A stretch of 64,000 nucleotides of DNA, taken from positions 22,256,720-22,320,719 of the forward strand of contig NC_135151.1 in assembly GCF_050948215.1 (NCBI RefSeq). The letters are read 5' to 3'. Position 1 is the stretch's first letter; each line of letters begins with the position of its first letter. The notes under the pieces were generated by a model. It searched no databases. It saw only the letters and a list, made by a program, of their open reading frames with translations, and had not been told where the DNA came from. The stretch comes from Halictus rubicundus (taxonomy: Eukaryota; Arthropoda; Insecta; Hymenoptera; Halictidae). The position numbers and the translations under genes were made by a program. Of this stretch, positions 46,200 through 55,833 are shown piece after piece.

Positions 46200-47178
46200 G
46201 ACGGTCACTCATCGAAGCCCAGCAAGCTACTGAAGCGCGTGTTTCCAACGGGCGAGTCGATCGAATGGATTGCTCAACGCTTGCGCAGATTTCCAGGACA
46301 TTGCAACCCTTCGCCCATCGATTTGTCTAGACAGTGCAACTTGTTGCAGCGCACGGCGCAAACATGTCCGATAAGCACGGAGTCGTGGAGCTTATAGTCT
46401 ATACTATTACTGGACAATTGGTGTGCAATGCAACCGTGTACGAGGTGATGAGACGTGTGCTAGCTTGTTATGTGTCTGAGGAAGGAAACGCAAGTACGCT
46501 TTTGAGATTTGTTTAATTGATAGAGGTCTTGAGGTTTTAGTCCTTGGTGTTCAAGGCGTCGGGTCATAGTTCTGTGGAAAAGCTAGTATTTAACTTGGGT
46601 GCAATGTGCACTGTATAATTGGGGATTATTGTACCATCGAGGTGGTAAGCGTTTAAAATGTCTTTGACCACTAATTTTGTAAAATGTGCCGCTAATTTTT
46701 CAAAAAATGTGTGTCTCGTGTTAATACAACGAAGATCTGAAAATTATTGAAGTTAATCGAGTGAAGGGGTTGTTTGTGCCCCTTTTTTCTTTTCCAAAAT
46801 AGTGAACAGTTAATAATGACAGTTCCTTTGTAGGAACATAAGTTTGTGTGTACATATATAAATAATTGTTGGACGTTTGGATACATGTAACGACAGACCG
46901 TTTGGTACAATTGCCTACGCTTTATTGCAAACGTATAATATTTATAGAAACCGCAAAGATGTGAAAAAGTAAGTGTTCCTGCCTTGAGATCACGCTTCGA
47001 TGATTCCTAGATAATGTCACCAATCGCGCTGTAATACGATTTATTCGAAAAGCGTGATCACGTGGTAGGAGTACTGTCGGACAATGTGTTTCAAAGACAA
47101 CGCAGAGCAACGTATAAATCTTGACGACACTTCTACGAATTCACGGTTGCTATGATTATCGTTGGATTGGGGTTCACA
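46200..47178. other. Intergenic region between OR12 and OR11, with the OR11 promoter
   Basis: AACGCTTGCGC at 46276-46286 (77 nt from the ATG) and GCAACTTGTTGC at 46336-46347 (137 nt) form the OR11 promoter pair. An upstream ATG lies 13 nt before the start, out of frame. Beyond about 46500 the DNA is AT-rich without recognised features. Confidence 0.6.
46276..46347 (-). promoter_or_regulatory. Two conserved palindromes in the OR11 promoter
   Basis: AACGCTTGCGCAGATTTCC and GCAACTTGTTGC, separated by about 50 bp including a conserved ATCGATTTGTCT block. Same arrangement as OR10 and OR12. Confidence 0.6.
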
Positions 47179-50100
47179 TCACGTTGTTTGCCGGAGAAAG
47201 TTCAAGTAAGCGAAACTAGTTTTTATCACCTGAAAAGACACGTGTTCTTGTGGACTGTGTGAGGCATTTTCGTGCTCGTTGACTAGAAGCATACTTACGT
47301 CCGCGAACGTGTAAATAGACATGCGAATCAGCTTGCCGGCAGTCATCTTGATTAGCATGCTCGATCTCCTGATAATTAATATCAGATCGAGGACCGTTTT
47401 ACTAGGCAAACAGTACCAATTCGTCATGTAAACCACGTCGCCGATTTTTATGCTCTGTTAAGGATTCGTTCTGTCAGATTCGATGCTAGACGTGAAGACA
47501 ATGAAGGCGCTCTTACCTGTTCCGACATCATTTCGCCGATATAACACACTACAAACACATCGAATATAATAGCAACGAGAATACCGAAATATCCGGATAA
47601 GTTTGGAATATTATGGTCGGCCCACTCCTAGGAAAACACAGAATAATTTAGATACATCACGGCGATTCGAAGGTTAAACTTTATCTCAGGAAACCAGAAA
47701 TTTGTCACTTTCTTTAGGTAGACCTGTAGATTTTGACGAGAAGATATAAAAAATCCAAGTCTTAATGTCAGGAATTCACTGGTTCAAAAGTTATGCGTGT
47801 TTAAAGTTGAGTTATTCTAAGCATTTCTGATAGGTAAGGGCGCCGCCATCTTGGTATGTACTCAGCGTCGCGCGTCATCTAACGGAGCCGCTAGGTGCGA
47901 AGCGCAGCCGCTAGGTGACAGCACAAGCACGCGGTAATGTCAACGTCGATTTGCAAGCGTAGTCGCTCCCGCCACACGAACCTAACCTCGACTAATCATT
48001 CAGCGGCTCCGCTCATTGGACGATATCTGACTACGTACCAATATGGCGGCGCCCTTACCTGTCGAAAACGCTGAAAATCGCATAACTTTTGAACTACCGA
48101 TCTCCTAGAATTAAAACTTGGATTTTCGGCATTTTATCGGCAAAATCTACTACGTTACATAAGAAAAAGTTAAAAATTTCTGGTTTCCCGAAGTAAAGTT
48201 TAGCCGATTCGAAAAATATTAAAAGACTGATAATCATTTCTTCTCGGCATAGCGGTACCTTTTTTTACTAAATAAACAATACAAGGCCTTAATCTGTACG
48301 AGAATAGAAAATGAATGTACACTTTGCAGACTATAACTACGTAAATTTGAATTTTATTAAAAAATTGTAGTGTTGTAATAACTGCAAAATTTTACCGCCA
48401 CACACGAAGGAAAAATGAAATTCTGATTATCTCTTAGATGTAGGTACACCGTGTGTGAAAAATGTAATCCTAGCATCATTAGCATACCGTAAGAATGTAA
48501 TAGCCGAGCAAGCATACGTCCAACGTACACTCAAACAGTCCCATGAAACATATCCGATTCATCACGTCTTCAATACTCGACATTAAACTGCAATTAACAC
48601 GCATAGGAGTCGGAAATTCTGATGATTACATGTGCAGAAGGACTATTCTATAATACACACGAACTTCAAACATCGCGTTGAATAAAATTGTATCAATAAT
48701 TAGACGTTCAATGACTCTATCCATAAAGTTAACAACAGTTCCTTGTTTCTATCTCTCGTGACCAGGAAGATGTCTGATCGTTTATAACACGAAACCGAAT
48801 CTGAGATCGCATTTTTGTATTTTCTTCCGATTCGCGATAAGGTAGAGCGACCACGTTACCGACAGAAATCGGCGAAAAATGGTTTAACGCGCCTCAACTT
48901 TTCGTTCTTATATGACAATATTTTTCGCTGGGAAAGGGCTCATTCGAAAGAGGAAGCTTCAATCTAGCGCGCGCTGGTCATTGGCTGACGAGATTATGCG
49001 GATATTTGGTAATATAAGCGTTAGAAGTAGGCCAAAAATTTAGCCAGGACTCCGTAGATTCGCGATAAGGTAGAGCGACCACGTTACCGACAAAAATAGG
49101 CGAAAAATGGTTTCACGTGCCACAACTTTTCGTTCTTATTTGAGAATATTTTTCGCTGGGAAAGGGCTCATTCGAAAGAGGAAGGTTCAATCTAGCGCGC
49201 GCTGGTCACGAGCTGACGAGATTATGCAAATATTTGGTAATATAAGCGTTAGAAGTAGGCCAAAAATTGACGCTGTGCGTGCTGTGGAATCCAAGCAGTT
49301 TTATGACATTGGATGAGTTTTCTGGATGGAATCGAGAGCAGCGCGCGCTGTAAAATATCTCCAGCTACAAATTGAGCTATATTTTAAGTTTAGACACAGA
49401 CTAGAGACCCGTCGGATCAAGACCAAGACGGATCTTGAGTCATTGGCTGAAGGAAATTATGCAGCAGTTACCGACCTGCTGACCCTGCAGAAGTCACGTG
49501 GCTACCCTTGGCTGAACAAATAGCTCCCCTACTGCATCCTTTATCTGAAACGTGGAAAAGTGTACCTTAAGGCCCGCAGATGGTGTTCCACGATTATCCC
49601 AATCTCCACAAAGAACTCGTCCTTTCGGTCCCGTCCGAAATCGTTCACGAATTCCGTGATCCAGTCCGTTAGGACTTGCAGCTGGCCGCACGCATGAGCG
49701 ACGAGCACGGCAGCGAGGCTGTGCGATCCTAATATGGCGGCGTTAACGATGACAGCCGAGGAAAACTGTACGGCGAGGACAATTTCGTTGGTGGGACTGG
49801 TGTAGAGGTCGAACAGCTCCGCGTAAATCGGACAGGGCAACGGGTGCACGAGTCTCGTTTCGTTTCCAATCTGTATGGCCTGTATAGTCATCGCGGTAGC
49901 CGCGCAAGAGATGAGCACGCTGCTGTGCCACCAGACCGTCAGGACCATAGATATGAAGCGGCTGACCTTGGTGTACTTCTGCATCACCCGATGGTCTTGC
50001 AGCCGCCTGATCATCTGCCAGTCCGTTTCCACATGATCGATGCAGAGTCGTATTTGTTTGCTTTTCATCAACAGCACGGTCAGGTCGCAACCACCGACAA

Positions 50101-50362
50101 ACCAATGGGCCAACGGCCCGAGCACCCTCAGCTTCTGGCGAACGTTGTCGTCCGACAGCATGATGTGCAACAAACTGGGGACCACCGTCAACGAAATCAA
50201 ACTGTAAGAGACGACGATCATAGCGATCGAGGCTAATCTTTTCAGCCGTGACGAGGAGGACGACGCAGGCCAGACGCCGATCGGCGTCAGGTTCCATCGG
50301 GACAGCTGCAGACTATAGTCGCTCCAACTGTTGTCAATCGTCTCGACCACCGCGCTGACCAT
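47179..50362 (-). CDS. OR12: odorant receptor (7tm_6), 5 exons, 404 aa
   Basis: Exons: 50362-49566, 48587-48488, 47627-47517, 47454-47299, 47229-47179. The start is MVSAVVETIDNSWSD; the codon opening the frame nine nt earlier is GTG. Exon 1: LSRWNLTPIGVWPASSSSS, so the common LKP is LTP here; TM4 ends HSLAAVLVAHACGQLQVL. Exon 2: MSSIEDVMNRICFMGLFECT. Exon 3: EWADHNIPNLSGYFGI and FVVCYIGEMMSEQ. Exon 4 begins SIKIGDVVYMTNWYCLP, with Ser instead of the first Cys. Tail VIKTSFAYLNFLRQTT. It shares both promoter palindromes with OR10 and OR11 but its protein is clearly more diverged. Introns 1 and 2 contain the 228 bp repeat and a long foldback element. Confidence 0.9.
47674..48204. mobile_element. 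Foldback element with arms of about 190 bp
   Basis: The two arms are imperfect inverted copies. Outer parts pair as AAACTTTAT..GGAAACCAGAAATTT against AAATTTCTGGTTTCCC..AAAGTTT, and inner parts as GGTAAGGGCGCCGCCATCTT against ATGGCGGCGCCCTTACC. The 150-200 bp centre is GC-rich and includes two GCCGCTAGGTG copies. It lies in OR12 intron 2, 47 bp from exon 3. Confidence 0.85.
48829..49300. repeat. Two units of the 228 bp GCGATAAGGTAGAG repeat
   Basis: GATTCGCGATAAGG occurs at 48829 and 49057, 228 bp apart. It matches the shorter part of the 579 bp array in OR7 intron 1. It is in OR12 intron 1. Confidence 0.9.
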
Positions 50363-51021
50363 CGTTCTCACTCATCGATGTCGAAGATGCAACTACGGTG
50401 CCACTGTTTGCGCGCGACGACGACGCGACGCGACGGGATAGAAAGTTGAAAACGCTTGCGCAAATTCGACGAACCGGCCCCCCGGCTCCTCGCTGATCGA
50501 TCCCCACGTATAGTGCAACTTGTTGCGACAGTGAACGCGCATTTGTCTCTTTGATCGACGCGCCTCAGGAGACTGTGCCCCGTGAAAAATTTACTTGGGA
50601 ATCGCTTCTTTGTTCGTTCTCAGAGCGCAACAGTTTCGAACTTCCGCGTGCAATTACTGTTCCGAATTGGGTTTCTTTGTGTTCTAACTGCCTACTTCCG
50701 CAAACGATACAAGTTGCGCTCGGGTCGTGAACTTTGGTGCGCGTTGACGCAGTGTGAGCGGTCGTTTTCATACACGCGGATTGGAATGAAGAACAGGAGC
50801 AATTTTAAATAATAAGCCTACGTTTCTGAGCAGTGTCCCTGCGCCTTGATCTTGTTGTATACATTTTGGTTAATTCATTTATTCAAGTACATGTCCGTTG
50901 AGACTGTCAGAAATGAAATTTCACGGAAAAACACGCGACGTTCTTTTGCGAGTTTCTCTACTTCAGAATTTTGCGTTCCTACGTGTAACGTGCTGGTGTG
51001 ATTTTTAAGCAATGTAACGTT
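50363..51021. other. Intergenic region between OR13 and OR12, with the OR12 promoter
   Basis: AACGCTTGCGC at 50451-50461 is 89 nt before the OR12 ATG; GCAACTTGTTGC at 50514-50525 is 152 nt before it. An upstream ATG lies 13 nt before the start, out of frame. Only 659 bp separate the OR13 stop from the OR12 start. Confidence 0.6.
50451..50525 (-). promoter_or_regulatory. Two conserved palindromes in the OR12 promoter
   Basis: AACGCTTGCGCAAATTCG and GCAACTTGTTGC with about 52 bp between, as in OR10 and OR11. A GATCGATCC block between them is also conserved. Confidence 0.6.
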
Positions 51022-54000
51022 TTACATCGTAAGTCTGCGGAGCATGTCGAAGTACAGGAAGGACGTTTTGAATACCTGAAAAGAAAGCACGGGAATGGCA
51101 CATGTGGGGATAATTGTGTTTCAGAAAGACGAAAATGGAGTTTCCTTCGATCCGCCATACTCACGTCGCCGAACGTCGAGATGGATATCGGTAACAGCTT
51201 GCCAGCAGTGATCCTGGTTACCATTCGAGATCTCGAGATCATTAACGTCAGTCCAGCTGCAGTTTTATGAGGTAAACGATACCACTGTGTCATGTACGCT
51301 TTTTCCCCCACCTGTAGACACTGTTGCGAAAAAAGTGAAATGATATTTTCAGATATTTCAAGTTTTTTCATTTGCCTCCGGTCGCTGGATTTACCTGCAC
51401 CGTCAGCTTCTCGCCGATGTAACAGAATATAAAGGTGTTAAAGATCATGGACACGTAAACGATGGCGTACGTGGCCATTCTTTCCGTGGTGTCTTCCTGG
51501 GCAATTAAAAAATATTTCAGTCGTAAAGGTAAATTCAAATTATACGACACACTGTATCTTTTAATCGCTATTCGTGATTACTAGACTGCGGATCTTTATG
51601 CAAAATAAAATTTTTGTACATCTACTGCAATCTATAGGAACTAAGTACAAATTTATTTTACTCGTTAATAATTTTTATGAAAATAGTATATCGACATTGT
51701 TAAACTCTTTTAATCTTTTCACCGTTTTGAATTACACCCACTCATTTTTGTCACAAATGCATAAAGTCCGCAGTCTAGTGATTACATATTTTTAGCTATG
51801 TAAAAATAAAAGAGGTTTGGGCAGGAGGTGTGGGAAAATGTTTACCAACGAACGGTTTCATTGTTATTAATGTTCTCAAGGGTTGAACGTACCGTTAGCA
51901 TGTAGTATTCAAGCATACATATGTTCAACGTGCATCCCATTAACTCGACGAGACATATTAGATGCATAATTTTCTCTATATACCATACAAAACTGAAATT
52001 AATATTTTCATCAATGAATGCGATGCTATTGCTTAGGTGTGAATAGTGCACAATAGTTGAGCGTATTTAACTAAGAGAGTAATTGACAACGTGCACACAC
52101 AAAGATAGGAGACTTTGGAAATAGCAACGTTTAAATAGCTAAGCAAAAAAGACTGTCTTCTTCGGTGATAAGTAGACCGCGGATTTTTATGCAAAATAGA
52201 AATTCTTTTCATTAATTGCAGACACAGGAACCAAACAGGAAATTATTTTCCTCTCGAGTGATTTTATGATGTCGTAAGCGATGTATTGGTACGGTGTATG
52301 GTTTATCGGTGCGGTGTATTGGTTCGTTGTAGGAAATTTATTTTTGCCATAAATGCATAAAATCCGCAGTCCAGTGATAAGATATCAACAATCTCAAAAA
52401 ATAAAATGAAGGATATAGCCGGATGAGGCGGTCAAAAGTGTACTTAAACTAATTGGAACCCTGGATGATCCGCTCGATAGAACATCAAGCAGAAAAATTA
52501 AATATAAAATTTATAATATCTTGACCGGAACGGTAGTTATGGCGTGCAATCAAAAAATCAATTTTAATTTTATATGACATATTTTTCTTGTATTTTTTTT
52601 TGTAAAAGAGAATTTTACGGAACATTAATTATAAAACTATAAATATAATCCTGCATATCACAGACATCAGTATTGTTGGGGCCTGGAGAGAAAACACTCG
52701 GAATGGTTCAAGGACAAAAGGGGCAAGCTTCTAATCCCCACCTTGGACCCTCGCGTGACCTTCAAAATATATTATAAGATTTTTGATTACCTTATCTTAC
52801 AATAATACTGCTGATAACCTTCTCATAAAATTTCCAAAAAAGCATGGAATGAGTTAAATAGCTAACTGAGGGGATGCGAATACTTTCCACCTCACTGCAC
52901 CATAAATCGAGCATATCGATGTCTGATCTAATATCTAATTATAATAATCTAGTATGTACTAATCTTCTAGTACTAATAATCTAGATGAATATCTAATCGC
53001 TGTTATTAGATGACTGCAAAAGCTCGATTCGAAAATAAAACTCATTAAACTAACTCTTTAAAATAACAGTCTTGTTAATCAACTTTATAATCACCGCCGT
53101 TTCAGTAATTACCTCCCCACGTTTTCACAATCAAGTGAATTCATTTTTTCTAAAACCTGCACAGTTTTACTTCAAAAATCGAGCAGAAACTTTTGCAATA
53201 ATCCAACGCATATACAGGGCGTGACCGATCTGGCGGCACAAGCCGTAAGGAGGTGAACCTAGGTAAACAATTAAGTCGAAAAAGTTATGTTTTCTCGTTC
53301 AACGTTTCGTTTTCGAGAAAAATGAGTTTGCAGGTTCGTTAGGTTCGGGTGCTCCAGTATTTGCAGGAAGTATTATAACTGGTCGGTCAAGAACAGGTGC
53401 GCCAGCTTATTCCTACCTAACAGCAGGCGCATCAAAATTTTTGGAACTCATTTTTCTCTAAAACGAAACACTCTTTTTCGACTTAACACTAGAACTACCG
53501 AACCAGTCAAAATGACTGGTGGATGATTTTTTCTTCCACGATTAGTGAAACCATGAAAACGTTTTCACTAGAAATTTTTTACTATATCTCTAGTTTGGAG
53601 TACATGTTACCACAAAAATCGTACGAAACCTGTTCAAATTCAATCTTGCTGTTATTATAAATGGATAAGTCTAAGTCACGTTCAGGGCTCGGTAGTTCTA
53701 GTGTCAATCTTTCACATAGATTCACCTGCCTGTACCACCAGATCGCTCGCACCCCGTAGATACCATAACACAATACTTCAACGTCCGCGAATGTCGTTCC
53801 ACAACGGAGGTCAACTTCTTCTTGGCGAAGGTCTGCTCCTCGTTCGGCTCGACCAAATGCTTCAGCTGCGACGTGACAACGTTCAATTGTCCGCAAGCGT
53901 GCATCGCGAACACGCCCGCCATACCGCAAGCGCCCACGGTGACCGAGTTGACGATGAGCCCGGACACGAGTTGCAGGAAGTAAACGATTTCATTGGCCGG

Positions 54001-54582
54001 GCTGTGCCGGACGTCCATCAGGTTCGAGTAGAACGGACATGGCAGCCGGAGCATCGAATAACTGTCGTTCCCGACACGAAACTCCAGCTTCTGGAATCCG
54101 GTGACGAGGTTGTAGGAGATGACGCCGAGGTTCATGCAGATCGCGGCTACGGTCGCGATCGATCGGCCAACTTTCGCGTTCTTCAGCATCAGTTGCCGAT
54201 CGGAGGGCCGCTCGATCGTCTTCCAGTCGGTCTTCATGTGCTCTATGCACCGGAAAATGTCGTTCGTCCTGAAGGACAGGCAGCAGTAGTTCAGCTCGCC
54301 CATCAGCCAGTGGCTCATGGGACCGATCGCCTGAATTCGAGCGTCCAGGCTGGTCTCTTCGAACAGTATGAACATGACGCACGGCGCGAACGTGAACACC
54401 ACCAACGAGTGGCACGCGACGTTCAACAGCCTCGAGAAGATCCTGTTGGACCTGCTAGCATCCGGTCCGCTCGGCCAGATGCCGATCGGCTTCAGGAACC
54501 AACGGTTCACTTGCACGCTATAGTCGTAGTCCTTGATATACTGGGCGTTGCTCGGAGTCGCCTCGCGATAGTCTTTCGCCAT
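51022..54582 (-). CDS. OR13: odorant receptor (7tm_6), 5 exons, 405 aa
   Basis: Exons: 54582-53777, 51992-51893, 51496-51395, 51320-51165, 51075-51022. The start MAKDYREATPSN sits in a strong ACCATGG context; the frame is open for 57 further codons upstream, but the promoter palindrome at 54698 argues against using them. Exon 1: VQVNRWFLKPIGIWPSG, TM1-TM4, GVFAMHACGQLNVV. Exon 2: WYIEKIMHLICLVELMGCTL. Exon 3 is 102 nt, three codons shorter than in every other gene (EDTTERMATYAIVY), without a frame change. Exon 4: CLQVGEKAYMTQWYRLPHK. Tail VFKTSFLYFDMLRRLTM. Intron 1 is 1.8 kb and contains two MITEs, one ending 70 bp from exon 1; intron 2 holds another. Confidence 0.9.
51582..51777. mobile_element. 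hAT-like MITE with perfect 8-bp target duplication
   Basis: TAGACTGCGGATCTTTATGC at the left and GCATAAAGTCCGCAGTCTA at the right, flanked on both sides by GTGATTAC. This copy best defines the family. It is in OR13 intron 2. Confidence 0.93.
52173..52373. mobile_element. hAT-like MITE with perfect 8-bp target duplication
   Basis: TAGACCGCGGATTTTTATGC at the left and GCATAAAATCCGCAGTCCA at the right, flanked on both sides by GTGATAAG. It is in OR13 intron 1. Confidence 0.93.
53483..53707. mobile_element. TTAA-flanked MITE (CACTAGAACTACCG family)
   Basis: TTAACACTAGAACTACCG at the left is mirrored by CGGTAGTTCTAGTGTCAA; the right target has one change (TCAA). It is in OR13 intron 1. An extra foldback (GTCGAAAAAGTTATG against CTTTTTCGACTTAA) lies just left, about 53255-53486. 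Confidence 0.8.
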
Positions 54583-55833
54583 GGTCGCTTCGCGAAGGTC
54601 GGGTTTTGAATGAGCAAGTGCACATTGTGGAGAGACGACGGACCAGGCGCCTGCGCGACGTTCTTTTGTTTTTGCAATTATTGCGAACTGATCGATCAAC
54701 GTTTGCGAGGGAACGCTCGCTTCGTGACAGGTGCGTCGAAGGGGAAGGTACAATTTATGGCTGTAAAGTTGAACCTTTCAGGCAGACACGCATTGCAAGC
54801 CCTTCGCTCGAAGTGATCGCAATGGTCACAATAGTGGTGTTTCTTTTTACGTTTAGTATTGCTGTTGTGTACTGGCAGGAAATAATACTATGGAAACAAT
54901 ACTATAATAATATGGTACTTTTTGGAACGTATCGGAGCTGATTTTTGGTAGATAACTAAGTGGGATTTTGCAGTTGTTGACTTAATGTTTGTGACAAGTT
55001 TAACACTTTCTATAATCCCGTTCTATAGAGTTATCACTGTTTGAATTTATGTGAAGCTCTGTTCTCGTTTTGCTTAGAAGTGGTACTACTTTAGAGCGGT
55101 CGCAATACTTAAATTCTTTAGTAAATACTTAAATACTTAAATTCTTTGGTAAAGTATTTACGCAATACTTAAATTCTTAGTTTATTAAAAAATAGTTAAC
55201 GATACGCTTCTCGCCCTCGCATTCAACGTATTAGAGGTCCTTTAAGTTTTAACATTGGAATCATTGGAGTATGAAGCATCATCTTTTCAGGTTAACAAAT
55301 ACATTAAATAGGATAAAATGTTTTCCTCTCGAGTGATTTTATGATGTAAGAGATAAGAGTTATCACTGTTTGAATATATGTGTTCTCGTTTTGCTTCGAA
55401 TTAGTACTACTTTAGAGTACAATACTTAAATTATTAGTGTATTAAAGAATAGTTAACGACACGCCCTAAAATAGTTGTCGCCCACGCATTCAACAAAAGT
55501 CCTGTAAGTTTTAGATTTAAATCATTCGAGTATGGAAGCATCATCTTTCCAGGTCAACAAGTAGATTAAATAGGATAAAATGTTGCACCGAAATTTCCCT
55601 CAAATTGTTTCGAAAAATACACGTATTTATTTACAGCCACATTACTTGTAAAAGTATCATTACCATGTCATCAGCAAATGATTTTTTTAAGTTTGGAAAT
55701 ATTAAAGAGTAAAGAATAAACTGTACAAGTATTCAAAATATACTTCTCGTAGAATTGTCAGCATAATAGTACCGATGTATAGTGGCACGAATGGTTTCTT
55801 AGATCACTGTGGCGCAACAGGTGCCCCACTGAA
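54583..55833. other. Intergenic region between OR14 and OR13, with the OR13 promoter and a duplicated tail
   Basis: AACGTTTGCGA at 54698-54708, 116 nt before the OR13 ATG, is the weakest palindrome of the set. From 55030 to 55585 the sequence is two tandem, diverged copies of one block (GTTATCACTGTTTGAAT ... ATTAAATAGGATAAAATGTT). Part of the block recurs at 59890-60010 downstream of OR15. Confidence 0.6.

Noticed and set aside
53701..54609. 302-codon plus-strand ORF opposite OR13 exon 1
   Set aside because: Antisense shadow of a GC-richer coding exon; the composition is low-complexity and no family is recognised. The same applies to plus-strand ORFs at 41454-42185, 31968-32747, 22546-23133 and 17956-18441.
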